Source: Microtetraspora sp. NBRC 16547 (lineage in GTDB: Bacteria > Actinomycetota > Actinomycetes > Streptosporangiales > Streptosporangiaceae). Taken from it: DNA of 64,000 bases. The notes beneath the pieces were generated by a model that worked only from the letters and a program-made list of their open reading frames with translations, was not told the DNA's origin and ran no database searches. Position numbers and translations under genes: made by a program. Of the stretch, positions 47,512 through 57,099 are shown one piece after another (positions within the stretch are counted from its first letter, which is position 1; the number at the start of each line of letters is the position of its first letter). The stretch covers positions 112,485 to 176,484 of the forward strand of contig NZ_BSSE01000016.1 in assembly GCF_030268965.1 (NCBI RefSeq). Direction: 5' to 3'.

Positions 47512-49143
47512 TCACATGCTGGGCCGGGTGGAGTCCGCCGTGAGCGACAGCTCGTCCAGGTGCTGCATCACATCGTGGATCTCGATGACACCCGGCCGGT
47601 GCCGCCGCGTCTCGCCGCCGCGCTGCCACGGCCGCGGCCCCTCCAGCGGTCGGTACTCCACGCCGAAGGCGTCCAGCCGTTCCAGATGGCGGGCGAGCCG
47701 GTCGAGGAACGGCGGCAGCGCCGGCCCTCCCGTCCAGCCGATCTCCGCCGCGGCGCAGCCGCGCGGCCAGGCACGGTAGTCGAGCGTCCGCCCGTCGGGG
47801 ATGCGCTCGCTCCAGAGCTGGAACTGCAGGCCGGCGACCCGGGCGCGCTCGCCCTCCTCCCACGCGGCCGGGGCGGGTTCGAACGCCGCCACGTCCGCGA
47901 CCGTGATGGTCTCGCCGATGGCCAGCGGCTCTTCGGCCGAGGCCGCCTCGGCGTAGTCGAAGTACATCGGGAAGACCGGGGTCGCGATCACGTCGTGCCC
48001 GGCGGCCGCCGCGCGGCGGCCCACCCCGGCGCCCCGCCACGGCATGACCAGCGTGTCCGCGCGCAGCATCCCGCTGACGAACGCCTCGTCCCAGACGACG
48101 GCGCGGCTGCCGCGCTCGGCGAGCAGGTCGGCCAGCCGCCGCAGGAACCAGGCGTGCAGGTCGGCGGGCGAGTCCAGGCCCAGCTCCGCCTGGTAGGCCG
48201 TGATCTCCGCGGACGCCTCCCAGGCGTCCAGCACGCACTCGTCCCCGCCGATGTGCAGGTACGGCACGGTGCCCAGCGCGTCGATGATCTCGTCGAAGAC
48301 GGTGGCCAGGAAGTCCACGGTGGCCGGAAGCGGCGAGAGGATCGCGGGCGAGATGCCCCAGCGGTCCAGCACCCGATGCCGCTCGCCAGGTGTCGCGCCC
48401 AGCGAGGGGTACGCCGCCAGGATCGCCGACGCGTGGCCCGGAACATCGATCTCGGGGACCACGGTGACCGCCCTGGCCCGGGCGTACGCGCCGATCTCGG
48501 TCAGATCCCGCAGCGTGTAGTAGCCGCCGTGCGGCACGCCGTCATAGGTGGGCTCCTCGCCGTAGTAGCTCGTGATCGTCTGCGGCCGGTGCGCGCCGAC
48601 CTCGTGCAGCAACGGGAAGGCGCGGCTCTCCAGCCGCCATCCCTGATCGTCCACCAGGTGCAGGTGGAGCCGGTTGAGCTTGTGCAGAGCGAGCAGGTCG
48701 ATCAGCCGCAGCACTTCCCGCTTGGGCAGGAAATGTCGGGACACGTCGAGATGCGCCCCACGCCAGGAGAACGCGGGGGAGTCCTCGATCCGCCCGCAGG
48801 GAACCCGCCACTCCGTCCCCGGAAGCGCGTGCGACCGGAACGCCTCCACCGGCAGCGACTGCCGGAGGGTCTGCCCCGCGTAGAACGCCCCCGCCGCGTC
48901 CGCGGCGGCGATCCGGACCTCCTCCGGCGTGATCGTGATCGCGTACGCCTCGGCGCCCAGGCCGGGGGCCCGCGCCACCCGCACCGCCCCTGACGCGTCC
49001 CCGCGCCCGAGGTCGAGGACGGCGAGCGCGAGCCGTACGGGATCGACCAGGTCGGCGGGACCCGACACGGCGGTCCCCGGAGCGAACGTGAACGATCCGG
49101 GCGCGGTCTCGGCCAGCCGTGGGCGGGGGAGGAGCTGATCCAT
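47512..49143 (-). CDS. Beta-N-acetylhexosaminidase, GH20
   Basis: 543 residues. N-terminal GH20b domain (RLAETAPGSFTFAPGTAVSG), catalytic barrel from ~130: FSWRGAHLDVSRHFLPK, LHLHLVDDQGWRLES, VPEIDVPGHASAIL, and the Asp-Glu pair in LHIGGDECVLD. It cleaves terminal GlcNAc/GalNAc by substrate-assisted catalysis, from chitin or wall fragments. No signal peptide is seen, so it may be cytosolic and used in wall recycling. ATG 49143 (alternative 49155). The neighbouring amidase gene supports a wall link. Confidence 0.94.
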   Translation of the reverse strand: MDQLLPRPRLAETAPGSFTFAPGTAVSGPADLVDPVRLALAVLDLGRGDASGAVRVARAPGLGAEAYAITITPEEVRIAAADAAGAFYAGQTLRQSLPVEAFRSHALPGTEWRVPCGRIEDSPAFSWRGAHLDVSRHFLPKREVLRLIDLLALHKLNRLHLHLVDDQGWRLESRAFPLLHEVGAHRPQTITSYYGEEPTYDGVPHGGYYTLRDLTEIGAYARARAVTVVPEIDVPGHASAILAAYPSLGATPGERHRVLDRWGISPAILSPLPATVDFLATVFDEIIDALGTVPYLHIGGDECVLDAWEASAEITAYQAELGLDSPADLHAWFLRRLADLLAERGSRAVVWDEAFVSGMLRADTLVMPWRGAGVGRRAAAAGHDVIATPVFPMYFDYAEAASAEEPLAIGETITVADVAAFEPAPAAWEEGERARVAGLQFQLWSERIPDGRTLDYRAWPRGCAAAEIGWTGGPALPPFLDRLARHLERLDAFGVEYRPLEGPRPWQRGGETRRHRPGVIEIHDVMQHLDELSLTADSTRPSM

Positions 49144-49198
49144 GCGTTGAATCATGCCAAATCGCTCATCCCGCGCCCATCGGCCGGGAGTAACCGGA

Positions 49199-50059
49199 TC
49201 AGGACACGTAGTTCGTGATCCCCTTGGCCAGGGACTCCGCCGCCTGCTGGCGGAACTTCGAGCTCTGCATCTTGGCCGCGTCGCCGGGGTTGCGCATGTT
49301 CCCGACCTCGATGAAGACCTTCGGGACGGTCGAGAGGTTCAGCCCGCCGAGGTCGTTCCTGAAGTCCAGCGCGTCCTTGCCGATGTAGGTGGAGTATCCC
49401 TGCCCGGTCCCCGAGCGGAACGCGTTCCTGACCGCGATGCCGAGCTTCCTGGAGTCGTCCACCACGGGATCCACCGGCCCGTTGATCTTCTTCGGCATGA
49501 TGATGTGGAAGCCGTGGCCGCTCGCGGGCGCGCCGTCGCCGTGGATCGAGATCGCCGCGTCGGCCTTGACCTGGTTGCCGATCGCCGCGCGCTGCGTGAT
49601 GCACGGGCCGACGCTGCTGTTGTCCTTGCGGGTCAGCTTGACCGTCGCGCCCTCGGCCCGCAGGATCTTGGCCAGCCGGGTCGAGACGTCCCAGGTGAAA
49701 GATGCCTCGCTGTACCCGTCGTTGGTCGCGGTGCCGGTCGTGTCGCAGGGCTTGCGCTTGGTGAGGACGTCCACCTGCTTGTTGATGATCTCGGGATGCT
49801 TGTAGTTGCCGCCGTTGTGACCGGGGTCGATCACGATGACCTTGCCCGCGAGGGGCTTTCCGGTCGGGCTGGGCGCCGCGGCGACCCGCTCGGAGGCCTG
49901 TCCGGCGGTGACGGCGGCCCCGGCCGTACGGCTCTGCGGCGCGCCGGGGGCGGCCGCACTGGCCGGGCCGGCGGTGGTCGAGCTCGTCGTGCCACCGCAC
50001 GCGGCGACTCCCAGCCCGCAGCAGGCCAGAATCGTGGCGGTAAGTGGTCGTCTGATCAC
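49199..50059 (-). CDS. N-acetylmuramoyl-L-alanine amidase, lipoprotein
   Basis: 286 residues. Signal peptide with lipobox GLGVAACG (Cys ~21), low-complexity linker, then Amidase_3: VIVIDPGHNGGNYKHPEI (first zinc His), SIHGDGAPASGHGFHI (His), and FIEVGNMRNPGDAAKM (catalytic Glu). It cuts the bond between MurNAc and the stem peptide. ATG 50059 overlaps nothing; 56 bp after the GH20 start. Anchored to the outer face of the membrane. Confidence 0.94.
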   Translation of the reverse strand: MIRRPLTATILACCGLGVAACGGTTSSTTAGPASAAAPGAPQSRTAGAAVTAGQASERVAAAPSPTGKPLAGKVIVIDPGHNGGNYKHPEIINKQVDVLTKRKPCDTTGTATNDGYSEASFTWDVSTRLAKILRAEGATVKLTRKDNSSVGPCITQRAAIGNQVKADAAISIHGDGAPASGHGFHIIMPKKINGPVDPVVDDSRKLGIAVRNAFRSGTGQGYSTYIGKDALDFRNDLGGLNLSTVPKVFIEVGNMRNPGDAAKMQSSKFRQQAAESLAKGITNYVS

Positions 50060-50149
50060 GCTCGAATCCCTTCGCAGAAGTCAGCTCACCAACTTACGCG
50101 AGCGTCGGCGTGATCAGACCGTTATGTCGGTGATATGCCGCGGAAGGGG

Positions 50150-50398
50150 TCACCAGGCGGGCTCAGCGACCTCCTGCTTCTCCAGAAGGGCGGCCAGCTC
50201 GCGGGCGTCCTCCGCGTCCAGTCCGAGGACCACGCGGGGACGCCCCCACGGATGGTCGATCGAGTGGGCGACGTAGCTGGCCACGGACTCGCCACCGACC
50301 TCGCCGCTTCGCCCTCGCGCCTCCAGCCAGTGCGCCCAGGCCCGTTCCAACTCGGCAGCGGCACGCTGCGCGCAGGAGACCAGTTCCGGATCACGCAT
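50150..50398 (-). CDS. Small conserved-looking hypothetical protein
   Basis: 82 residues. ATG 50398 follows CGGGGGGATTC. The chain is helical and acidic: LVSCAQRAAAELERAWAHW, then VASYVAHSIDHPWGRPRVV and LDAEDARELAALLEKQEV. The segment with HPWGRPRVVLGLDAEDARELA looks like a short conserved domain of actinobacterial hypotheticals I cannot name. It is downstream of the LacI gene on the same strand but not coupled. Confidence 0.7.
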   Translation of the reverse strand: MRDPELVSCAQRAAAELERAWAHWLEARGRSGEVGGESVASYVAHSIDHPWGRPRVVLGLDAEDARELAALLEKQEVAEPAW

Positions 50399-50505
50399 GA
50401 ATCCCCCCGTTGTCGCCTCTCTGGCCGCCCACCGAGCGACCCGCCGGGGGTCGGCGTCATGCGCAGAGTCAACACCCTCCGCGCGTCGACGCCACGCCGG
50501 TTGAC

Positions 50506-51609
50506 CTAGCTTTGGGCATCGCTTGGAGCGGGTCCGGTGCTGTGCCGTACGACGATCTGGGGCGTGACCTCGCGCAGCCGGCCGACCTTCCCCGGCTCGG
50601 TGATGCGCTCGCTCAGCAGGGTCGCCGCCGACCGGCCCATGGCCCGGCGCGGCTGGTCGACGCTGGTCAGCGACACGTGGTTCACCGCGGCCAGGTGGGT
50701 GTTGTCGTACCCGACGACGGACAGGTCCTCCGGAACGCGCAGGCCCAGCTCGCTGGCGGCCGTGAGCACGCCCAGGGCGACGATGTCGTTGGCGGCGAAG
50801 ATGGCGGTGGGCCTCGGCTCGCGCTCCAGCAGCGCCCTGGCCGCCTGCCGCCCGCCCTCCTCCGTGAAGTCGCCGTGCTCGACCATGATGTACGGCGCGA
50901 GCGCGTGACGGCGCATGGCCACCAGGTAGCCCTCGCAGCGGCACCGGGCCGCCGAGGACGGTGTGCCCTCGATGTGCGCGATGCGGCGGTGTCCCAGCTC
51001 GACCAGGTGATCGACCGCGAGCCTCGCGCCGAGCTGGTCGTCGTCCACGACGATGTCCACGCCGTCGAGCTCGACGTCGCGCTCGCCCACCACCACGGTC
51101 GGCGTGTAGGCGGCGGCCTCGGCGAGGGTGTGGCTGGACGGGGCCACGCCCAGCAGGACCAGGCCGTCCACGCGGAGTTCCAAGAACGCCTCGACGGCCT
51201 CGTCCTCGAACGCCGGATCCCAGCGGCCGCTGCCGATCAGCAGCCGCAGGCCGTCGCCGTGCAGGCTCTCCTGCAGGCCGTCGAGGAATTCGGCGTAGAA
51301 CGGGTTGTGCAGATCGGCGACCAGGGCGCCGACGAGGTGGGTACGGCCCTCGACAAGGCTGCGCGCCACCGCGTTCGGGCGGTAGCCGAGCTCCCTGGCG
51401 GCCTGCAGCACCGCTTCCCTGCGGTGTTCGCTCACGTGCGGCGATCCCCGGAGCACGAGCGAGACCAGCGACTTCGAGACGCCGGCACGCTCGGCCACGT
51501 TTCGGATCGTCGGCCGTGGCCGCGGGCTGAAGCCATCGGGTAAATCGGCGTCGGGTACGGACACCTCGATGGCGTGCCGGGCGTTGGTCTGTATGGACGG
51601 TCCTGACAT
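50506..51609 (-). CDS. LacI family transcriptional regulator
   Basis: 367 residues. After a ~30-residue leader the HTH is clear: TIRNVAERAGVSKSLVSLVL and HRREAVLQAARELGYRPNAVARSL (hinge helix). The periplasmic-binding-like sensor follows: VGALVADLHNPFYAEFLDGL, VDGLVLLGV, HLVELGHRRIAHIEG, AIFAANDIVALGVL and VVGYDNTHLA. ATG 51609 after GGGGAG. No sugar transport operon lies next to it, so the regulon is elsewhere. Confidence 0.94.
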   Translation of the reverse strand: MSGPSIQTNARHAIEVSVPDADLPDGFSPRPRPTIRNVAERAGVSKSLVSLVLRGSPHVSEHRREAVLQAARELGYRPNAVARSLVEGRTHLVGALVADLHNPFYAEFLDGLQESLHGDGLRLLIGSGRWDPAFEDEAVEAFLELRVDGLVLLGVAPSSHTLAEAAAYTPTVVVGERDVELDGVDIVVDDDQLGARLAVDHLVELGHRRIAHIEGTPSSAARCRCEGYLVAMRRHALAPYIMVEHGDFTEEGGRQAARALLEREPRPTAIFAANDIVALGVLTAASELGLRVPEDLSVVGYDNTHLAAVNHVSLTSVDQPRRAMGRSAATLLSERITEPGKVGRLREVTPQIVVRHSTGPAPSDAQS

Positions 51610-51809
51610 GGTTCTCCCCACGATGCGCGGACGTGCACCTGTCTGACCAAACGATCGAGAAGCCGTAAGGGTACGGGTTCCTCTCCGTAACGCGCATACT
51701 TCCGCCTTCTCCGGCCCCCGGAGGGCGAAATGGGCAGGAGCCGGCGACATCCGCCGAACATGATCAAATCCAACGATCGCCCGGGCCGTGCTCCGCTAGT
51801 CTGCGGGGT

Positions 51810-52493
51810 GTGGGCGTGATATCCCGGGCCGAAAGCGGTCAGAAGATCCCAGACAGGGCGGGCACGCGACCGGTGCGCCGTCGGCTCAGTGTCGATCGGC
51901 GCCGCGAGGAGCTCATCACGGCCGCGCTGGAGCTGTTCAGCAGGCGCGAGGCCGAGGACGTCTCGATCGACGACGTGGCCACCGCCGCTGGGGCCTCCCG
52001 GGCGCTCGTCTACCACTACTTCGGCGGTAAGCAGGAGCTCTATGTCGCGTCATTGCGCAGCGCGGCGGAGGAGCTGGAGGCCAGGCTCCGTACCCAGGGC
52101 ACCGGACAGCCCCTGGAACGGCTCTCTCAGGGACTGACCCGATATTTCGACTTCGTCGAGGAGCACGCGGCCGGCTTCGCGGCGCTGCTCAAGGGAGGAC
52201 CCGCCAACAGAGCGGGAGAGGTCGGTGAGATCGTCGAGGGTGTACGACGGCGCCTGCTCCGGCTGATCACGGACGAGATGCGGGTCGGCGATCCCGGTCC
52301 GGTGCTGCGGATCACGCTCAGGTCGTGGATCGCCTCGGTGGAGACCGCGGGGCTCGACTGGCTGGAGCACCGCGACATTGAGCGGTCCGAACTGGAACGC
52401 ATGCTGGTGGACCACATGGCCGCACTGCTGGAGGTCGCCGGTCGGCACGATCACGCCGTACGGGGGCTCATCGAGGTGGAGCCGGCGTCCTGA
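51810..52493 (+). CDS. TetR family transcriptional regulator
   Basis: 227 residues. HTH: RREELITAALELFSRREAED, VSIDDVATAAGASRALVYHYFGGKQELY. The C-terminal ligand domain (RYFDFVEEHAAGFAALLKGG) is of the TetR_C_13-like kind common in actinomycetes. GTG start with an Arg-rich leader of 30 residues. It faces bldC across a hairpin at 52577-52600. Ligand unknown. Confidence 0.9.
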   Translation: MGVISRAESGQKIPDRAGTRPVRRRLSVDRRREELITAALELFSRREAEDVSIDDVATAAGASRALVYHYFGGKQELYVASLRSAAEELEARLRTQGTGQPLERLSQGLTRYFDFVEEHAAGFAALLKGGPANRAGEVGEIVEGVRRRLLRLITDEMRVGDPGPVLRITLRSWIASVETAGLDWLEHRDIERSELERMLVDHMAALLEVAGRHDHAVRGLIEVEPAS

Positions 52494-52576
52494 ACATTCT
52501 GTGACGCTCTCACTGCGACGGCGTGCCAGCTGCCGGGGGATGGTGGCGCCGGGCGGGCGGCGCCGGTACGACACCT

Positions 52577-52600
52577 CCCGTGGCCCGTACCGGCCACGGG
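52577..52600. terminator. Hairpin between tetR and bldC
   Basis: CCCGTGGCC-CGTACC-GGCCACGGG, a perfect 9-bp stem with 6-base loop, between two convergent genes; probably a bidirectional terminator. Confidence 0.65.
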
Positions 52601-52692
52601 CGTGTGGTGCCGTGATGGACGCGCTCACATCGCTGGCGTTCCTGACGCGAGCGCGCCGTCTCCCCCCTTGACTGGCGGATGACGTCCGGCCC

Positions 52693-52896
52693 CTATTCGG
52701 AGCGCTGCTGCGGAATCCCCGCCAGCAGCGCCCGGACCTCGGTCTCCCGGTAGCGGCGGTGCCCCCCGAGGGTGCGGATGGACGTCAACTTGCCCGCCTT
52801 CGCCCACCGAGTGACGGTCTTGGGGTCGACGCGGAACATGGTGGCGACCTCCGCCGGGGTGAGCAGTGGCTCGGCCTCGGGTGTACGAGCTGACAT
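52693..52896 (-). CDS. bldC: BldC developmental regulator
   Basis: 67 residues, a MerR-type winged HTH without effector domain. LTPAEVATMFRVDPKTVTRW and LTSIRTLGGHRRYRETEVRA are, as far as I remember, almost letter-for-letter the Streptomyces protein. BldC binds direct repeats cooperatively and holds back early entry into sporulation. ATG 52896 follows GGAGGAGAGG; the frame open to 53037 is untranslated leader. Neighbours match the Streptomyces order. Confidence 0.96.
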   Translation of the reverse strand: MSARTPEAEPLLTPAEVATMFRVDPKTVTRWAKAGKLTSIRTLGGHRRYRETEVRALLAGIPQQRSE

Positions 52897-53217
52897 GTGT
52901 GCGGCCTCTCCTCCGTGTGGACCGGCGACAGCGATCCTGCGACTTAACTTGGCGCTTGTCACGGATGTCCCCAAATGATCCATAAGTGCGGTTTTGTGGA
53001 TCATTTTCGGTATCACCCGATGTGACCATACAGCCACGTAACGCGATTGGCGAGCCCTCTGGGAGCAACGCCACGACTACGTGGTGATGTCACGCTCGGT
53101 GATTCTAGCGACACGCTTCGTGGTATCGCAGTGAAAACGGCAAACTACTCAGTTCGCAGATGTGAGATCGAACATCCCATGACCCAATAGTGCAGGTCGG
53201 GGGGTGCGATATGGGGT
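52897..53217. other. bldC upstream region, no gene
   Basis: 321 bases, clearly AT-richer than the surroundings. It holds the inverted repeat at 52973-53006 and several A/T-rich tracts (AACTTGG, TTTTCGG, GGCAAACTACTC), as expected for a regulated promoter. No ORF looks coding. Confidence 0.6.
52973..53006. promoter_or_regulatory. 10-bp inverted repeat upstream of bldC
   Basis: AAATGATCCA and TGGATCATTT are perfect inverted copies separated by 14 bp, about 77 bp before the bldC start. It may be a repressor site in the bldC promoter, or a hairpin in its 5' leader. Confidence 0.5.
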
Positions 53218-54090
53218 TTAGTTGGCAGACTGGAGAGCCTGGATCGACCTCCAGCGGACGACCACACGCTGGTACATCGCGAAAGCAAGTTCTTCCTGAC
53301 CGTTGTCCAAACCGGTGAGCGAGGCGGACAGTTCGGCGACCGACTGGTCCGCCTCCAGCGTCTCGTCGTCCATGAGATGGACCAGCCCGCCGTAGTCCAG
53401 CTCCACCAGCGAGTGGGGGTGGAACTCCTCCAGCCACCTGCCGACCTCTTCGAACTCGTGGAAGGCGGCCGTGTCCGGCGCGTGCCGTTTGATCACCCCG
53501 AGTGCCTTGGCCGCCCGCCTGCGCGCCTGCGCCATCGAGGTGACGTACAGCATGTTGCGAGCGGGGGCGGCCACAGTGTGCGCGCCCGGGTCGGCGCCCT
53601 CGGCCGGCGCCCCGCCCAGGACGAGCCACCGCTCCGTCGAGTCGAAGGGGGTGAACCACGACGTCGGCACGTGCCATGTGCTGGTCCGGATGTGCGTGCG
53701 CAGCGACGTGCCGGAACGCTTGAAACGGTCGAAGTCGTCGGCTGTCCGCTCGGCGATCGCCTGCGGCACGAACCGGTCGGCCAGTTTCACCGGGGTGCCG
53801 CCGCGGAACGAGGCGAACGCCAGCCAGGATCGCAGCCTGGTCTGCCAGGGGCAGACGTAGAGCACGTCCTCGACGCGGCGCAGGTAGGCGTTCGAACTCT
53901 CCTGCTCCGGGGCGGGCGCCGGCGGAACGCCCACGATCCTGCGGACGGCCTCGCCGTGTTCTATCTCCAGCGCCCCCGCCCGGCGCGGCCGGTCTGGTGA
54001 CTCGGCGTAGGCGGCCCAGATCTTCTGATCCCGTGGGGAGAAGGCGGCCAGCGGCTCATAGACGCGGAGGTAGGCGGCATAGGGCAGCAC
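53218..54090 (-). CDS. Conserved actinobacterial hypothetical protein next to bldC
   Basis: 290 residues, soluble and mixed alpha/beta, no motif I can name. Features: YAAYLRVYEPLAAFSPRDQK at the start, VLYVCPWQTRLRSWLAFASF, TSWFTPFDSTERWLVLGG, LYVTSMAQARRRAAKALGV. Its position between bldC and the amino acid dehydrogenase gene matches the orthologous location in Streptomyces as I remember it, so it is a kept member of the block. Function unknown. Confidence 0.85.
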   Translation of the reverse strand: MLPYAAYLRVYEPLAAFSPRDQKIWAAYAESPDRPRRAGALEIEHGEAVRRIVGVPPAPAPEQESSNAYLRRVEDVLYVCPWQTRLRSWLAFASFRGGTPVKLADRFVPQAIAERTADDFDRFKRSGTSLRTHIRTSTWHVPTSWFTPFDSTERWLVLGGAPAEGADPGAHTVAAPARNMLYVTSMAQARRRAAKALGVIKRHAPDTAAFHEFEEVGRWLEEFHPHSLVELDYGGLVHLMDDETLEADQSVAELSASLTGLDNGQEELAFAMYQRVVVRWRSIQALQSAN

Positions 54091-54294
54091 ACCTGAATCG
54101 TGCCACGAGGCCGGGGGCCATGGGGAGGCCGGTCTCGACTTTTCATGATCATATGGCTGTCTCGCGGATAGGCTGTGATCGGCCCGCTCGCGAACTCGGC
54201 GTCGCCCTACCCGGCACGACGGCGAACCCCCTGGGCGGACCGAGCGGATCCGCCGTGACAGCGCGGCGGACAGAGGCGGTCAGGAGTCACCACC

Positions 54295-55449
54295 GTGATC
54301 GACGTCTTCGGGCTCTCCCACAAGGACAGCAGGCCCATCAACGTCACGACCGGCGCGGACCGGAACGAGTCCACGACGGAGTCCCCCACCAAGCAGGGCC
54401 CGCGGCATGAGCAGGTCGTCTTCTGCTCGGACGAGCGCAGCGGCCTCTACGCGATCATCGCCATCTACAGCACGGCCCTCGGGCCCGGGCTCGGCGGCAC
54501 CCGGTTCTACCCGTACGAGAGTGAGCAGGCGGCGCTCGTCGACGTGCTCAACCTCTCCCGCGCCATGGCGTACAAGAACGCTCTGGCGGGGCTCGACCTC
54601 GGGGGCGGCAAGGCCGTGATCATCGGCGACCCGTCCACCGACAAGACCGAGGCGCTCCTCCGCGCGTACGGACGGTTCGTGGAGTCGCTCGCCGGGCGGT
54701 ACTACACCGCCTGCGACGTGGGCACCTACAGCGAGGACATGGACGTCGTCGCCCGCGAGTCGTCCTACGTGACCGGGCGGACCCCGGCGCACGGCGGCGC
54801 GGGAGACTCCTCGATCCTCACCGCGTTCGGTGTCTTCCAGGGCATGCGCGCCGCCGCCGAGCACACCTTCGGCGCGTCCACGCTGCGCGGCAGGCGGGTG
54901 GGCGTCGAGGGGGTCGGCAAGGTGGGGCGCCGGCTCATCGACCACCTGATCGAGGACGGCGCCGAGGTCGTGATCTGCGACGTCAACGAGGAGGCCGTCG
55001 AGCTCGTACGGCGGCGCCACCCCTCCGTCGACGTCGTCGCGGACACCGCGACGATGATCGCGTCCGACATCGACGTCTACGCGCCGTGCGCGCTCGGCGG
55101 CGTGCTGAACGACACGACGGTCCCGCTCGTGCGCGCCCGGATCGTCTGCGGCAGCGCCAACAACCAGCTCGCCCACGGCGGCGTCGGGAAGCAGCTCGTG
55201 GAACGCGGCATCCTGTACGCGCCGGACTACGTGGTGAACTCCGGCGGCGTCATCCAGGTGGCCGACGAGATCGAGGGCTTCAACATGGAAAGGGCCAGGG
55301 CAAGGGCCGCTCAGATCTTCGACACGACCGCGAAAATCTTCGCCTCGGCCGCCGAGGAGGGCGTCCCGCCGGCGGCGGCAGCCGATAGGCTGGCTGAGCG
55401 CAGAATGTCGGAAGTCGGGCGGCTTAGGGGCATCTGGCTCCGCCGCTGA
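54295..55449 (+). CDS. vdh: Leu/Val dehydrogenase (Glu/Leu/Phe/Val family)
   Basis: 384 residues. NAD-dependent deamination of branched-chain amino acids to 2-oxo acids. [40 protein letters not shown] (catalytic Lys) and [20 protein letters not shown] precede the Rossmann part [29 protein letters not shown] and GSANNQLA close the site. GTG 54295 follows CAGGAG. In Streptomyces the enzyme at this locus supplies precursors for macrolides. The exact amino acid preference is not decided by sequence. Confidence 0.93.
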   Translation: MIDVFGLSHKDSRPINVTTGADRNESTTESPTKQGPRHEQVVFCSDERSGLYAIIAIYSTALGPGLGGTRFYPYESEQAALVDVLNLSRAMAYKNALAGLDLGGGKAVIIGDPSTDKTEALLRAYGRFVESLAGRYYTACDVGTYSEDMDVVARESSYVTGRTPAHGGAGDSSILTAFGVFQGMRAAAEHTFGASTLRGRRVGVEGVGKVGRRLIDHLIEDGAEVVICDVNEEAVELVRRRHPSVDVVADTATMIASDIDVYAPCALGGVLNDTTVPLVRARIVCGSANNQLAHGGVGKQLVERGILYAPDYVVNSGGVIQVADEIEGFNMERARARAAQIFDTTAKIFASAAEEGVPPAAAADRLAERRMSEVGRLRGIWLRR

Positions 55450-55600
55450 CCATCGACGCCCATACGACGTACCGAGCGGCGCACAAAACAGGTACGGTTA
55501 TAGGCGAACGAGAGACTGGCGCCTAAAGTCAGGTGGCGCCAGTGCGCGGTGCGTTAGCGACGAGGGGTCCGGTGCGACCCCGCATGAGGGGGTCGAGCCA

Positions 55601-55831
55601 ATGGGGCGCGGCCGAGCCAAGGCCAAGCAGGTCAAGGTCGCCCGCCAGCTGAAGTACAACAGCGGCGGCACTGATCTTGAGCGTCTGCGCGCGGAGCTCG
55701 GAGTCGTGGACGAGGGCGATTCCGGCCACAGTGACGAGCATGACCCTTACGACGAGTTGGCTGATCGGTACGCCGATTACGCCGTCGACGATGACGAGGG
55801 CGACGGCAAGGACTCGTCCCGACGCCGTTAG
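55601..55831 (+). CDS. DUF3073 protein
   Basis: 76 residues, highly charged. MGRGRAKAKQVKVARQLKYN is the family signature, followed by an acidic tail (DEHDPYDELADRYADYAVDD). Conserved between the Val dehydrogenase and purM in actinomycetes. The basic N-terminus may bind nucleic acid; function unknown. ATG follows GAGGGGG. Followed by two hairpins. Confidence 0.92.
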   Translation: MGRGRAKAKQVKVARQLKYNSGGTDLERLRAELGVVDEGDSGHSDEHDPYDELADRYADYAVDDDEGDGKDSSRRR

Positions 55832-55859
55832 CCGTTCCTGACAGCAGACGAGGTGAGAG

Positions 55860-55945
55860 CACCCGGCGGGGAGTGAGACCACGCCGGGTGACTTCGCATT
55901 GTCCAGGATCCGATCGAGCGCCCCGGTCCCGCCGGGGCGCCTTTT
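55860..55945. terminator. Double hairpin between DUF3073 and purM
   Basis: First CACCCGGCG (55860-55868) with CGCCGGGTG (55882-55890); then GCGCCCCGG-TCCCG-CCGGGGCGC (55918-55940) followed by CTTTTGG. The second is a textbook intrinsic terminator on the plus strand. Confidence 0.8.
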
Positions 55946-56030
55946 GGCGTGTACGGAAGGTTTTCGCGCGTGGTAATCGGGGTGCCCGGCCAGGCGTGCT
56001 GCCTGACCAGGGCATCCGGCTGGACGGGAA

Positions 56031-57056
56031 TCAGCGGTAGCGCGCGGCGCCGGTGCCGGGGACGACCTCTCCGAGCACCCAGGCGGGCACGTCCCGCTCG
56101 GACAGCACGGCGAGTGCCCGGTCGGCCTGATCGGCCGGGACGACCGCGCACATCCCCACACCGAGGTTGAACGTCCGGTCCATCTCGGCCTGCGGCACGC
56201 CGCCGTGCCCGGCGAGCACCTCGAAGATCGCGGGCGGAGTCCAGGAACCCCGGTCCAGCAGGGCGTCCGCCGTATCGGGCAGCGACCGGGCCAGGTTGGC
56301 CTCCAGGCCGCCGCCGGTGATGTGCGCGAAGGCGTGCACCTCGACCTCCCGGATCAGCGCGAGGCAGTCCAGGGAGTAGATGCGGGTGGGTTCGAGCAGC
56401 TCCTCGCCGAGCGTCCGCGACAGCTCGGGAAGCTGCCGCTCAAGGTCCAGGCCGGCGGTCGCGAGGACATGCCTGACCAGGGAGTATCCGTTGGAGTGCA
56501 CCCCGCTCGACGCCAGGGCGAGCACCACGTCGCCGGGCCGCACGCGGTCCGGCCCGAGCAGCTCGTCCGCCTCGACCACGCCCGTGCCGGCACCGGCGAG
56601 GTCGTACTCGTCAGGACCCATGGCGCCCGGGTGCTCGGCGGTCTCGCCGCCGACGAGCGCGCAGCCGGCGAGCCGGCACCCCTCTGCCACGCCGCCCACG
56701 ATGTCGGCGATGCGCTCGGGCACCACCTTGCCGCAGGCGATGTAGTCGGTCATGAACAGCGGTTCGGCGCCGCACACCACCAGGTCGTCGACGACCATGC
56801 CGACGAGGTCGATGCCGATCGTGTCGTGCTTGCCGAGGCGCTGCGCCAGCATGACCTTGGTGCCGACACCGTCCGTGGAGGTCGCCAGGAGCGGACGGCG
56901 GTAGCGCAGGAAGGCCGAGGCGTCGAACAGCCCGGCGAATCCGCTGGCGTCGTCTACCACCTCGGGACGCCGGGACCGGGCGACCCGGGACTTCATCAGC
57001 TCGACGGCCCGGTCACCCGCCTCGATGTCCACACCCGCGGCGGCGTAGCTGGTCAT
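56031..57056 (-). CDS. purM: Phosphoribosylformylglycinamidine cyclo-ligase
   Basis: 341 residues, fifth step of purine synthesis (FGAM to AIR, ATP-dependent). SYAAAGVDIEAGDRAVELMK at the start, LLATSTDGVGTKVMLAQRLG, ALVGGETAEHPGAM and LASSGVHSNGYSLVR are the AIRS core motifs; HITGGGLEANLAR closes. ATG 57056 lies 44 bp after purF on the same strand, so purF-purM form an operon. Full length. Confidence 0.97.
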   Translation of the reverse strand: MTSYAAAGVDIEAGDRAVELMKSRVARSRRPEVVDDASGFAGLFDASAFLRYRRPLLATSTDGVGTKVMLAQRLGKHDTIGIDLVGMVVDDLVVCGAEPLFMTDYIACGKVVPERIADIVGGVAEGCRLAGCALVGGETAEHPGAMGPDEYDLAGAGTGVVEADELLGPDRVRPGDVVLALASSGVHSNGYSLVRHVLATAGLDLERQLPELSRTLGEELLEPTRIYSLDCLALIREVEVHAFAHITGGGLEANLARSLPDTADALLDRGSWTPPAIFEVLAGHGGVPQAEMDRTFNLGVGMCAVVPADQADRALAVLSERDVPAWVLGEVVPGTGAARYR

Positions 57057-57099
57057 GTGTTCCCCTTCGTCAATCGTGCCCGGCCGGTCTGGCGACCGG

